20,155 nucleotides of DNA, from NCBI GenBank assembly GCA_964551295.1, contig CAZKDJ010000062.1:1-20155 (forward strand). The letters run 5' to 3'. A program made the position numbers and the translations under genes. Origin of the DNA: JAFGED01 sp964551295 (GTDB taxonomy: Bacteria; Chloroflexota; Anaerolineae; B4-G1). The notes beneath the pieces were generated by a model. That model was not told where the DNA came from, searched no databases, and worked only from the letters and a program-made list of their open reading frames with translations. Shown here piece by piece: positions 1 through 7,078 of the stretch (its first letter is position 1; each line of letters begins with the position of its first letter).

Positions 1-271
1 CGGCGAGCGTCAGGTGGGTCAATTGGCCGTGCTGCAGCTTGTGGAACACACGCTCCCCCAGTGCGAGCACGGCGGAGGCCGCTGCCAGGATGCGGTCGGG
101 CTGCGCCCTGTGGAAAGGATCGTACGTTGCCTGCACGACGCCGTTCAGCGAGGCGATAGTGGCCCAGTGCAGTTCGGGCACCCGGCGGGCCACGTCGCGC
201 AGGATCTGCTCCAGTGTGAGGGAGGGGACGTGCATGCGTGGCATGGGTGTGAGGAGATTGTCCTGGATCAT
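1..271 (-). CDS. Roadblock/LC7 domain protein, partial (3' end outside window)
   Basis: An open frame starts at ATG 271-269 and runs off the left edge (90 codons visible). The ATG overlaps the TGA stop of rnhB in an ATGA joint, which supports this start and translational coupling. The visible protein has a helix (SLTLEQILRDVARRVPEL), a strand-like segment WATIASLNGVVQAT, then a helix DRILAAASAVLALGERVFHK and the start of another strand. That order and the pattern of a self-referring strand followed by a helix with LGER match Roadblock/LC7 proteins, which in bacteria are small regulators that often work with Ras-like GTPases such as MglA. Such proteins are about 120-130 residues, so most of it is visible. 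The family call rests on pattern recognition of a partial sequence; no partner GTPase is visible in the window. Confidence 0.65.
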   Translation of the reverse strand, partial: MIQDNLLTPMPRMHVPSLTLEQILRDVARRVPELHWATIASLNGVVQATYDPFHRAQPDRILAAASAVLALGERVFHKLQHGQLTHLTLA

Positions 272-891
272 GTCTTTAAAGCCTTCAGCGGCTCCCAGCT
301 CATCCGGTGGATGGGCGAGGGGCCCAACCGCGCCAGGGCCTGACGGTGCTGGGGCGTGCCGTATCCCTTGTGCTGGGCGAACCCATAGTCGGGGAATCGC
401 GTGTCCAGTTGCACCATCAGCCGGTCACGGGCAACTTTGGCCACGACGCTGGCGGCGGCGACGCTCAGACAGCGGACGTCCGCTTTTGGAAGCACACGCT
501 GGTGCAGGTCGCTCTCCGGCAGGTGCACGTAGTCGATCAACAGCGCGCTGACTTGGCCGTTCAACCCGGAAAGCGCGCGCAGCATTGCCTGGCGCGCGGC
601 CGGAGCGATGCCGATCTCGTCTATCTCGGCCGGGTCGGCCCAGCCCACGCCCATGGCGACTGCCACGTCCTCGATGATGGGCAGCAGCGCTTCCCGCCGC
701 GCCGGACTCAGCAGCTTGGAATCGCGGACGCCGTCCAATAGCTGGGCTAGGTTCGGGCGGTCGACGGGCAGCACCACCGCCGCCGCATAGACGGGTCCGG
801 CCCACGCGCCGCGTCCGGCCTCGTCGAGCCCGGCTACGTGGGCATAACCGGCGGCAAACAGAGCGTGTTCTTCGGATAGATTGGGAAACAT
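268..891 (-). CDS. rnhB: Ribonuclease HII
   Basis: This 207-residue protein cleaves the RNA strand of RNA-DNA hybrids and starts removal of single ribonucleotides misincorporated in DNA. The family signatures are clear: GLDEAGRGAWAGPVYAAAVV near residues 21-40 with acidic D23 and E24, DSKLLS at 57-62, LLIDY with D120, the D138 region leading into SVAAASVVAKVARD, and the C-terminal YGFAQHKGYGT segment. D23, E24, D120 and D138 are the expected metal-binding acids. A longer open frame extends upstream to 1074, but the 61 extra residues are the antisense-free overlap with the preceding glycosyltransferase and have no family similarity, so ATG 891 is chosen. It begins two bases after the TAA of that gene and overlaps the next gene by ATGA, so it is embedded in the operon. 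Length is normal for the family. Confidence 0.95.
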   Translation of the reverse strand: MFPNLSEEHALFAAGYAHVAGLDEAGRGAWAGPVYAAAVVLPVDRPNLAQLLDGVRDSKLLSPARREALLPIIEDVAVAMGVGWADPAEIDEIGIAPAARQAMLRALSGLNGQVSALLIDYVHLPESDLHQRVLPKADVRCLSVAAASVVAKVARDRLMVQLDTRFPDYGFAQHKGYGTPQHRQALARLGPSPIHRMSWEPLKALKT

Positions 892-893
892 GA

Positions 894-1685
894 TTAGTTG
901 GTTGGCGGGCAGTCGTACAGGCCCTTGATCTGATTGAGCTTGACGCGAACGATTTCCTTGATCATCTCGATCGATTCCTTGAAATAGCGAGCCAGCTCCC
1001 CCGACTGGTCCTTGGTATCGCTCTCGTCGCGATTCTGCCACGCGACCGTTACTTCCTTCATCGAATAGCCACATCTCTCAAAGAGATACAGCAGTTCGAC
1101 GTCGTAGGCCGAGACCTTCCACCCGGTGGGTCTGTTCGCTTGTTTGAAGAACTGGAGGCGCGGAAAGACACTCTTGGCCGCCTCGCGGCGGCACGATTTA
1201 AAGCCGCATTGTGTGTCGCTGATATCGCGCAGCAGAAAGAGGCGGCGAAAGGCTCGAAAAACGACGCTGCCAATTCGCCTGATGATCGAAAAACCCTCTC
1301 GCGTGGCCCCTCGGGAACCGATCACCACGTCAAAGCCCTTCTCATACCACGGGAGGAGTTTGCTCAACTCGTGAATAGGCGTCGATTGGTCCATATCGGT
1401 GAAAAGCACGATCTCGCCCCTGGCCTTTTGGATGCCTGCCCAAACCGCTGCCGGTTTGCCTCCGTGGGGAATGTCAATCAGCGAGAAATTGGCCGTGTTG
1501 TGGACAAAATCCTCGACCAGCCCTCTGCTGTTGTCCGTGGATTCGTCGTTGACGATGATGGCCTCCCACGGATAGTCTTGCCCGGCGATGTATTGGTGCA
1601 CCTCGCCCAATACGCCTCGTTTCAGGTTTCCTTCTTCGTTGTAGCAGGGGATGATGACAGAGACGTAGGGTTCTTGAGTTTGCAT
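894..1685 (-). CDS. Family 2 glycosyltransferase, dolichyl-phosphate glucosyl/mannosyltransferase type
   Basis: A 263-residue GT-A fold glycosyltransferase. The N-terminus VSVIIPCYNEEGNL (9-22) is the nucleotide-sugar binding start, followed by AIIVNDESTDNS, the DXD-type motif FTDMDQSTP (95-103, D97 and D99), VIGSRG (121-126) and SDTQCGFKSCRREA (156-169). The DQSTP, GSR and DTQCGFK set is typical of ALG5/DPM-like enzymes that move a sugar from UDP-glucose or GDP-mannose onto a polyprenyl phosphate on the cytoplasmic face. No C-terminal membrane helices are seen, unlike some bacterial DPM enzymes. It lies 51 bases after the other glycosyltransferase and two bases before rnhB. With squalene/phytoene synthase and rhamnose genes upstream, it probably supplies a lipid-linked sugar for envelope glycan assembly; donor and acceptor are not determinable from sequence. 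No strong ribosome binding site precedes the ATG. Confidence 0.85.
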   Translation of the reverse strand: MQTQEPYVSVIIPCYNEEGNLKRGVLGEVHQYIAGQDYPWEAIIVNDESTDNSRGLVEDFVHNTANFSLIDIPHGGKPAAVWAGIQKARGEIVLFTDMDQSTPIHELSKLLPWYEKGFDVVIGSRGATREGFSIIRRIGSVVFRAFRRLFLLRDISDTQCGFKSCRREAAKSVFPRLQFFKQANRPTGWKVSAYDVELLYLFERCGYSMKEVTVAWQNRDESDTKDQSGELARYFKESIEMIKEIVRVKLNQIKGLYDCPPTN

Positions 1686-1736
1686 AGGGTATCTCGTAGG
1701 TGTTCGGGATGGAAAGTTTTTCGTATGATAACCGCT

Positions 1737-2771
1737 TCAGGGGCTTTCGTCAACCTCGGTCAGGATGCTTTCGAGGTACGATCGGTCGACGATTCGGCTA
1801 CGCTGCACCTGTCGCCGCTTGCGCAGCATCTTGAGGATGGTCAGCAGCCCAGCCAGTTGGCCACGCAGGCGTGCGCGCGCTGCCGCCCCGCGCCAGGCGC
1901 GCAGTGCCTGGGCAGCGATGCGTAGTTGCGCGCACAGGATGGCGCGCCAATGCACGCACCACAGGTCACCGGGGTAGTCTTTGGTCAGCAGGTAGATAAA
2001 GTTGCGTCCATCGTGAAAGCTGGCGGTCACGCCGCCGCCGCTGGCTTTGAGCTTGTGGTAGACGACGGCGCGGGGCGCGTAGATGCACTTCCAACCTGCC
2101 AACTGCGCCCGCCAGGCCAGGTCCAGGTCCTCGCAGGAGAAGAAGAAATCCTCGTCGAGGAGGTCGATCTGATCCAACATCGTCCTGCGGTAGGTGGCGC
2201 TGCCCCCACAGGCGTTGAACACATACTCTTCTTGATTGTACTGGCCCTCGTCCTGCTGCCACACGCCCCGGTTGCCGGGGATGCCGTCCACGCGGTAATA
2301 GTCGCCTGCGGTGTGGAACGTATCGCGCCGGTCAAAGAGCAGCATCTTGGAGGCCACCAGCCCGGCCTCGGGATGGCGCTCAAAAGCGGCGACGATTTCT
2401 TTCACCCAATGCGGATCGGCCTCGGTGTCGTTGTTCAGGAGCGCGACGAACTTGCCCTGTGCGGCCCGCATCCCGGCGTTGCACGCGCCGGTGAAACCCC
2501 GATTCTCGTCCAGCGCCAGCACGCGCACCCACGCATAGTCCCGGGCCAACAGCTCCAGCGAGCCGTCGGTGGAGCCGTTGTCGGCGACGATGACCTTGAT
2601 GCGCGGGTAGGTTTGGGCACGCAGGCTGTCCAGGCAGGTGGGCAGGTGATGCGCGCCGTTCCAGTTGGGGATGATCACACTGGCCAGGGGGTGGCTATCA
2701 GCGGGTGAAACGCTTGCAGGTGTGACCTCCGAGCTTTGCGCTTGGAGATTGGAGATTGGAGATTGAGTCAT
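1737..2771 (-). CDS. Family 2 glycosyltransferase, rhamnosyltransferase-like (WbbL/COG1216 type)
   Basis: A 344-residue GT-A glycosyltransferase. Key segments are ASVIIPNWNGAHHLPTCLDS (30-49), VIVADNGSTDGS (60-71), DENRGFTGACNAGM (88-101), the NND motif LLNNDTEAD (111-119), the NACGGSATYRR stretch and the FFFSCEDLDLAWRAQLAGW segment that holds the EDLD base motif. This combination is typical of COG1216 enzymes, many of which use dTDP-rhamnose to build O-antigen or other surface polysaccharide. The C-terminal about 70 residues are arginine-rich and amphipathic, probably membrane-associating. The start ATG 2771 overlaps the rmlD stop as ATGA, so the genes are coupled; a longer frame to 2807 lies inside rmlD and adds nothing. 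Residues 3-9 are encoded by a heptanucleotide tandem repeat. Neighbouring rmlD and the distant rfbC make dTDP-L-rhamnose the likely donor (inference). Confidence 0.85.
   Translation of the reverse strand: MTQSPISNLQAQSSEVTPASVSPADSHPLASVIIPNWNGAHHLPTCLDSLRAQTYPRIKVIVADNGSTDGSLELLARDYAWVRVLALDENRGFTGACNAGMRAAQGKFVALLNNDTEADPHWVKEIVAAFERHPEAGLVASKMLLFDRRDTFHTAGDYYRVDGIPGNRGVWQQDEGQYNQEEYVFNACGGSATYRRTMLDQIDLLDEDFFFSCEDLDLAWRAQLAGWKCIYAPRAVVYHKLKASGGGVTASFHDGRNFIYLLTKDYPGDLWCVHWRAILCAQLRIAAQALRAWRGAAARARLRGQLAGLLTILKMLRKRRQVQRSRIVDRSYLESILTEVDESP
2742..2767. repeat. Heptanucleotide tandem repeat at the glycosyltransferase start
   Basis: On the plus strand the unit TTGGAGA occurs three times in tandem (2742-2748, 2749-2755, 2756-2762), followed by a partial fourth unit TTGAG. 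The tract lies within codons 2-10 of the minus-strand glycosyltransferase, right after its ATG. The unit length is not a multiple of three. Confidence 0.8.
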
Positions 2772-3607
2772 TGGGCTTGTAGGAACTCTTCTACAGCTTC
2801 TTGCCACGGTCGCAGCGTGATGCCCAGCGCCGCCGCCGCCGTGTTGGCCAGCGGGGCGAAGCGGGGTGGGGTGGACGGGCGCAGAAAGTCGTCCAGGCGG
2901 ATGGGCTCGACGGGGATGTGCTCCCGCCCGGCCAGGCGCAGCACCTCGCGCACGTAATCGTAGCGGGAGGTGTAGCCGGCATTGGTCAGGTGGTAGACGC
3001 CGTAGGCCCCGGTTTGGATCAGCGCCGCGACAGCCTCGGCCAGATCGACCGCGTATGTGGGGTTGCCCACCTCGTCGGTGACGACCTTGAGCGCGCCCCG
3101 TTCGTCGGCGACCTGAACGATGCGGCTGGGGGTGGAAAAGTTGCGTCCCCCGATGCTATAGAGCCAGGCGGTGCGGACGATGTAGAAGCAGGTGAGCAGG
3201 TTTTGCGCGAACCACTCCCCGGCGGCCTTCGATCTGGCGTAGGCGTTGAGCGGGTTCTGGGCATCCCACTCGCGATAGGGCTGCGTGGCCGTGCCGTCGA
3301 AAACCTCGTTGGTGCTCACATAGACCAGCGCCGCGTCGCAGTCGGCGCAGGCCAGGGCCACGTTCTGCGTGCCGATACCGTTGACCAGGTAGGCTTTGTC
3401 GGGCTCGCGGGCGCAGCCGTCTACATCAGCCCAGACGGCGCAGTGGATCACCACGTCGGGGGCAAAGTCTGCGATGGCCATGCCGATGGCCTCGCGGCGG
3501 GTCACGTCCAACTCCGGCAGGTCGCAGCCTGCTAGCTCGTGCCCGACCAGCGCGTCCTGTAGTGCGCGGCCCAGTTGTCCTTTGTCGCCGGTGATAAAGA
3601 TGCGCAA
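2768..3607 (-). CDS. rmlD: dTDP-4-dehydrorhamnose reductase
   Basis: A 279-residue NAD(P)H-dependent extended short-chain dehydrogenase that reduces dTDP-4-dehydro-L-rhamnose to dTDP-L-rhamnose, the last step of rhamnose donor synthesis. The N-terminal MRIFITGDKGQLGRAL carries the nucleotide-binding GxxGxxG motif. LDVTRREA, DVVIHCAVWADVDGCAREPD and VYVSTNEVFDG follow the family order, and the catalytic Y-x3-K is YARSK (Y123, K127). The start is TTG at 3607: the sequence AGGAGGT lies five bases upstream and no ATG or GTG is nearby, so the ribosome binding site decides the rare start. Usual length is about 280-300 residues. It overlaps the following glycosyltransferase by ATGA. The partner epimerase rfbC is at 9729-10256; rmlA and rmlB are not in the window. 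Confidence 0.93.
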   Translation of the reverse strand: MRIFITGDKGQLGRALQDALVGHELAGCDLPELDVTRREAIGMAIADFAPDVVIHCAVWADVDGCAREPDKAYLVNGIGTQNVALACADCDAALVYVSTNEVFDGTATQPYREWDAQNPLNAYARSKAAGEWFAQNLLTCFYIVRTAWLYSIGGRNFSTPSRIVQVADERGALKVVTDEVGNPTYAVDLAEAVAALIQTGAYGVYHLTNAGYTSRYDYVREVLRLAGREHIPVEPIRLDDFLRPSTPPRFAPLANTAAAALGITLRPWQEAVEEFLQAQ

Positions 3608-3635
3608 GATGACCTCCTGATTGTAGGGTGGTAGG

Positions 3636-3663
3636 CAACTTCGCGACCACGGTCGCGCGGTTG
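3636..3663 (-). other. Hairpin between the flavoprotein gene and rmlD
   Basis: CGCGACC (3642-3648) and GGTCGCG (3651-3657) form a perfect 7-bp dyad with a 2-base centre. Outer arms CAAC (3636-3639) and GTTG (3660-3663) extend it across a 2-base internal mismatch. It sits between the stop of the flavoprotein gene (3680) and the rmlD ribosome binding site. No T-run follows on the minus strand, so it may be an attenuator, RNA-stability element or protein site rather than a full terminator. Confidence 0.45.
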
Positions 3664-3679
3664 CACGCTAACCGCCTGG

Positions 3680-4891
3680 TCAAGCAAAAAACTTTACGAG
3701 CATGCGAGGTCTCAAAAGATCGCTATAGTCAGCCGTGTCCGCTAGGATAGCGTGCGCCAGGCGACCAAACGCCTCATCGTGGCCGAGCAAGTGTACGACG
3801 CGGTTGAGAATGTACTCGTGCCCAAACAGCCGCTGGACGAATCGGCGCAAGGCATGCTGCCTGCCGAACCGCGCTCCTAGCTCACGGGCATACGCTGCGA
3901 GACCATTGGCCGAGCAATCACCGTTCATCAGCGCGGATCTGGCGTGCCGGGCAGCCACCTCACCGCTGATCAAGGCCCTACTGATACCAGCGCCGGTCAA
4001 AGGGCTGACCAGGCCAGCGGCGTCGCCCGCGACGAGCAGCCGCTCCCGATAGACCTGCGATGGGCGAAAACCGGCGTAGAGGCCAAAACCCCGTGGTTTG
4101 CCCACCACCTGGCAGTTCGACAACCTGCGCAGAACGCGGGGGTTCGTGCGCAAAAAAGTCTCGAGCCGTTCTATCAGGCTCCTGCGGCCGGCGTATTCGA
4201 TCGTCATCCCCATCCCAACATTGTACATTCCATCGCCGACCGGAAACACCCATCCATAACAGGGTACGATGTCCGGTTCAAAGAGCATATCCAGCAAACC
4301 CTCAGAGTGGTCGTCTCCGGTGACGTACATCCGAGCGGCGACACATAGCAAAGGCCCGCTCTGTAAGCCGATCCTAGAACTAAAGCCACCCCGAGTGCCA
4401 TCAGCAGCGATCACGACGTGGCCGCGCAGCGTCTCACGCTTGCCGTTGTTCATCACGTAGACGTCCGCACTGCCACCTTCTGAAGACATCCCCGCAGCCC
4501 GCACACCATCCAAGAACTCGGCGCCGGCCTCGACCGCCGCCTGTATAAGAACAACATCCAGCTTTCGGCGAGGCATGATTCTGCCAAAGATGTAATCTCG
4601 CTCATCACAGTGAGACGCTCCTACGACGGCGATATCTCCGTTGGGAGCCCCCAGGCGTATTCCGCTGGGGGCGTGGGCACCTTCGGCATCGAGCCGACCA
4701 CCAAGCCCCATGCGATCCAGTTGTCTCAGAGAGCTCGCGCTGATACCGTCACCGCAAACCTTGTCTCTTGGGAATGTCTCCTTATCCAGCAGTGTCACCC
4801 GCACACCTGACCGGGCCAGGAAATACGCGGCTGAGGACCCTGCCGGCCCGGCGCCTACGATGACGACGTCAGATCGTTTCACGTTGGCCAT
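3680..4891 (-). CDS. Geranylgeranyl reductase family FAD-dependent oxidoreductase
   Basis: A 403-residue flavoprotein. The N-terminal Rossmann motif is VVIVGAGPAGSSAAYFLA, followed by VTLLDKETFPRDKVCGDGIS, which is the hallmark PRDKxCGDG of the geranylgeranyl reductase group. The second FAD motif LLVAGDAAGLVSPLTGAGIS comes near residue 290. Members saturate isoprenoid chains (geranylgeranyl groups, archaeal lipids, menaquinone side chains) or act in halogenation. The gene follows a squalene/phytoene synthase gene and overlaps its 3' end by 23 bases, so an isoprenoid substrate is likely (inference). ATG 4891 is chosen; a TTG two codons further upstream (4897) keeps the frame but has a GGG only four bases away, whereas the ATG has it at a better distance. 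The C-terminus of about 100 residues (RQHALRRFVQRLFGHEYIL) is typical for the family. Exact substrate unknown. Confidence 0.87.
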   Translation of the reverse strand: MANVKRSDVVIVGAGPAGSSAAYFLARSGVRVTLLDKETFPRDKVCGDGISASSLRQLDRMGLGGRLDAEGAHAPSGIRLGAPNGDIAVVGASHCDERDYIFGRIMPRRKLDVVLIQAAVEAGAEFLDGVRAAGMSSEGGSADVYVMNNGKRETLRGHVVIAADGTRGGFSSRIGLQSGPLLCVAARMYVTGDDHSEGLLDMLFEPDIVPCYGWVFPVGDGMYNVGMGMTIEYAGRRSLIERLETFLRTNPRVLRRLSNCQVVGKPRGFGLYAGFRPSQVYRERLLVAGDAAGLVSPLTGAGISRALISGEVAARHARSALMNGDCSANGLAAYARELGARFGRQHALRRFVQRLFGHEYILNRVVHLLGHDEAFGRLAHAILADTADYSDLLRPRMLVKFFA

Positions 4892-5834
4892 CCCCAACTA
4901 CCCGATCGGCCAGAACGGTTGAAAAGGATTGCAATACGTGGCGCATCGTTACCCTCAAAGTAGTCCACAGGGCTCTTCCGAGAAATCGGAGCCTTTCCAG
5001 CCCTCCCGGAACGTAGCTCTCCCGCAGACGGCAGCCATCCCTCTCAATGGTATCGAGCACCGCCTCGTAACGCAGGCAATAGAGATATCCGAGGAGCTTG
5101 CACCGCCATACCCCCAGGCGATCCAGGTAGGTCTTTCCCAGGCGGCACTCTTCCCGATCCGCCCGTACTTTATCGCGGACCCACTTTCGGAAGCGCACAT
5201 CGTTCACGCGGGCCAGGTCGATCTGATAGGTGTCTAGATCTTCTTTAGAGATGTTCACGTATCCAAACGAGAGGTCGGACAAAAAGTCGCGTAGAATGTG
5301 CACGCGATGGGCCACGGTGCCGGTTACGTACTGATCGGGCCCGCGTGGATATCTGTGACCACGGGCTATAAAGTACTGTTGCGAATCTGTGTACGAGCGG
5401 CCCAGCGCTCTGGAATACCAGTCCAACTGCTCGTGGCTCAATATATGGCCCCTACGCCCCCCGTCAAAGGCCAGGCACTCGAACATTGGGGAAATGACCT
5501 GGCGTATCTCGGAACCATGAGCCAAGTCGTAGATGACCAGTTGGGCCAGCATCTGCTCCTGGGGGCAGATGTGAGGTAGTGCCTCTTCCTGATAAAGAAG
5601 ATGCAGGAGAGCACGCTGCCGACGGAGAAAAACTCGACCCTCGTCAGCACCGATCGCCGGGTCGTCCACGTGATCGTCAACCCAACGAAAGTAGGCGTAG
5701 CACAGGAAAAAATAGTCCGCCAGTCCACGGTCGTAGAGCAACCTACCCAGGAAGTATGTCTCCGGATTCTCAGCCTTGACTATTCTCCTGGCAAGTACGA
5801 GGACCTGTCGAGGATCAAGTTCGCCTTTGTCCAT
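4869..5834 (-). CDS. Squalene/phytoene synthase family protein
   Basis: A 321-residue all-helical prenyl synthase. Members join two prenyl diphosphates head to head (for example squalene or phytoene). The first aspartate-rich motif is YAYFRWVDDHVDDP (47-59; D53, D54, D57, D58), the usual YxxxR-x2-DDxxD arrangement. The second is RVHILRDFLSDLSFGYVNIS, where DFLSD supplies the D-x3-D that binds the second magnesium site. Length is normal (about 280-340). ATG 5834 lies 22 bases after the preceding stop; it lacks a good ribosome binding site, so coupling to the upstream gene or use of the upstream GTG 5903 (overlapping, 23 residues longer) is possible. Context with a reductase of the geranylgeranyl type suggests synthesis of a reduced isoprenoid lipid such as a hopanoid or carotenoid precursor; the product cannot be told from sequence. 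Confidence 0.88.
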   Translation of the reverse strand: MDKGELDPRQVLVLARRIVKAENPETYFLGRLLYDRGLADYFFLCYAYFRWVDDHVDDPAIGADEGRVFLRRQRALLHLLYQEEALPHICPQEQMLAQLVIYDLAHGSEIRQVISPMFECLAFDGGRRGHILSHEQLDWYSRALGRSYTDSQQYFIARGHRYPRGPDQYVTGTVAHRVHILRDFLSDLSFGYVNISKEDLDTYQIDLARVNDVRFRKWVRDKVRADREECRLGKTYLDRLGVWRCKLLGYLYCLRYEAVLDTIERDGCRLRESYVPGGLERLRFLGRALWTTLRVTMRHVLQSFSTVLADRVVGDGQRETI

Positions 5835-5856
5835 TGAGAAATCATCTGATGACGAC

Positions 5857-7038
5857 TTAGTCAGGCGGGTTTTGACAACAACTACTGGAGGGGTCGAAAT
5901 CACAATTCGTGCTGCAGCAGCCTTCTGTACATTTCCCCCATTCTATCGAGCTACAGCAATCACTGCCCATATCACCGCAATCAAGCGGGGTACATTCACA
6001 ACCGGGTTGACAGTCAGGTTGACAGTTGGGTTCACAGCCATCACCACCCTGTAACAGAACTATTGGAACGAGCGTCGCAACAGCGGAGAGAGGGTTTCGC
6101 AACAAAACACCCGGCCGCTGCCCCAGGATCTTTGTGCTCCCATCCAAGGCCTCGGAATTCCCCTCGATCAACACCCGCCTGGCGGTCTCCTCCAGGGAGG
6201 TCACGAGCACGTTCTCGACGATGCTCGCGTGCTGTCTCCAGCCAATCGCGCCAAACAGATCCTGTATGGATTGCAGCGAGTCTTGGACCCGCCGCTGCAC
6301 CTGTTCCATCTGCTCGGGCGGGACACCCTGCGCGTTCGCCCGCACCGCTTCAAAGTCCATACACTCTCGCAAGGCATTGAAGCGGTGGAATTGGACGTCC
6401 AGCGGATAGTCACGGTAGCTGTCCAGCAGACAGGTGACCTTTCCCAGCTCGTAGCCAAGTTCGTGCAACAGCTCTTTATTCTCGGGTCGCCCCGCCAGGT
6501 CTGCGGTGTGGGCCACGATGGTCGCATAGGCCCGGCCACTGGGCTCGACGGCTTGCATCAGGTCGAGATCGTCCGGCCTCCCCTCCAGGGTTCTCTGGGC
6601 CGCCCATTCACGCTGTACATCCTCCATTGGGAAACCCAACGCCTGCAATCGATCCTCGGCCTGGCGCGTCCACTTTCGCCCCGACCATACCAGTGCCCGC
6701 ACCGGCCACCCAGCTTCGCCATCGGCTACATCATCCTGCAGCTTGGCGCTCACGCCGCAGATGGTCGCAGCCGCGGCAAAATCCAGCGCCGCCGTCCTGT
6801 CCACGGCCCGGCGGAAAGAGAACGGGCTGGCGACACAGGGAGACGTTATAAACGACGGAGAGCCGCCCTTTTGCGCGTCGACGAGGAGGGCAAGAAAGGT
6901 GCCCTCAAAACTATTTATCGCGCGCGCCAGGATACCATAACCTCGACCCAACGCGTGGCACAGCCCACAGTAGTAGGCACGGTATGTATCGTAATCCCGC
7001 AACGTCAGATCACGGTTCGTTCGTAGGTAGCCAAACAT
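5857..7038 (-). CDS. DUF5685-like protein with cysteine-rich C-terminal tail
   Basis: A 393-residue protein starting MFGYLRTNRDLTLRDYDTYR with YYCGLCHALGRGYG (22-35), the signature start of the DUF5685 family, whose function is not established. CVASPF at 68-73 and a helix leading to KLQDDVADG (99-107) follow. A second acidic motif is LLDSYRDYPLDVQFHRFNAL (204-223). The spacing of D102-D103-x2-D106 and of D206, D210, D214 resembles the two metal-binding motifs of class I terpene and prenyl synthases (see findings). Near the end a short hydrophobic stretch (319-329) is followed by a tail with 14 cysteines in about 60 residues (335-388), plausibly metal-binding or disulfide-rich. The start is certain: AAAGGAGGG lies five bases before ATG 7038; the longer frame to 7275 runs through the preceding gene. 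It heads the isoprenoid/glycan run. Confidence 0.75.
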   Translation of the reverse strand: MFGYLRTNRDLTLRDYDTYRAYYCGLCHALGRGYGILARAINSFEGTFLALLVDAQKGGSPSFITSPCVASPFSFRRAVDRTAALDFAAAATICGVSAKLQDDVADGEAGWPVRALVWSGRKWTRQAEDRLQALGFPMEDVQREWAAQRTLEGRPDDLDLMQAVEPSGRAYATIVAHTADLAGRPENKELLHELGYELGKVTCLLDSYRDYPLDVQFHRFNALRECMDFEAVRANAQGVPPEQMEQVQRRVQDSLQSIQDLFGAIGWRQHASIVENVLVTSLEETARRVLIEGNSEALDGSTKILGQRPGVLLRNPLSAVATLVPIVLLQGGDGCEPNCQPDCQPGCECTPLDCGDMGSDCCSSIEWGKCTEGCCSTNCDFDPSSSCCQNPPD

Positions 7039-7078
7039 GTGTCCCTCCTTTGGGTAAGATAGAGAATTTACATTGCCG

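Noticed and set aside
268..1074. The longer 268-residue form of RNase HII
   Set aside because: The extra 61 residues lie within the upstream glycosyltransferase gene and do not match the family; the ATG at 891 fits the family start and operon spacing.
1140..3535. Long plus-strand frames opposite the glycosyltransferases and rmlD
   Set aside because: Shadows of conserved minus-strand genes with no ribosome binding site and no recognisable domains.
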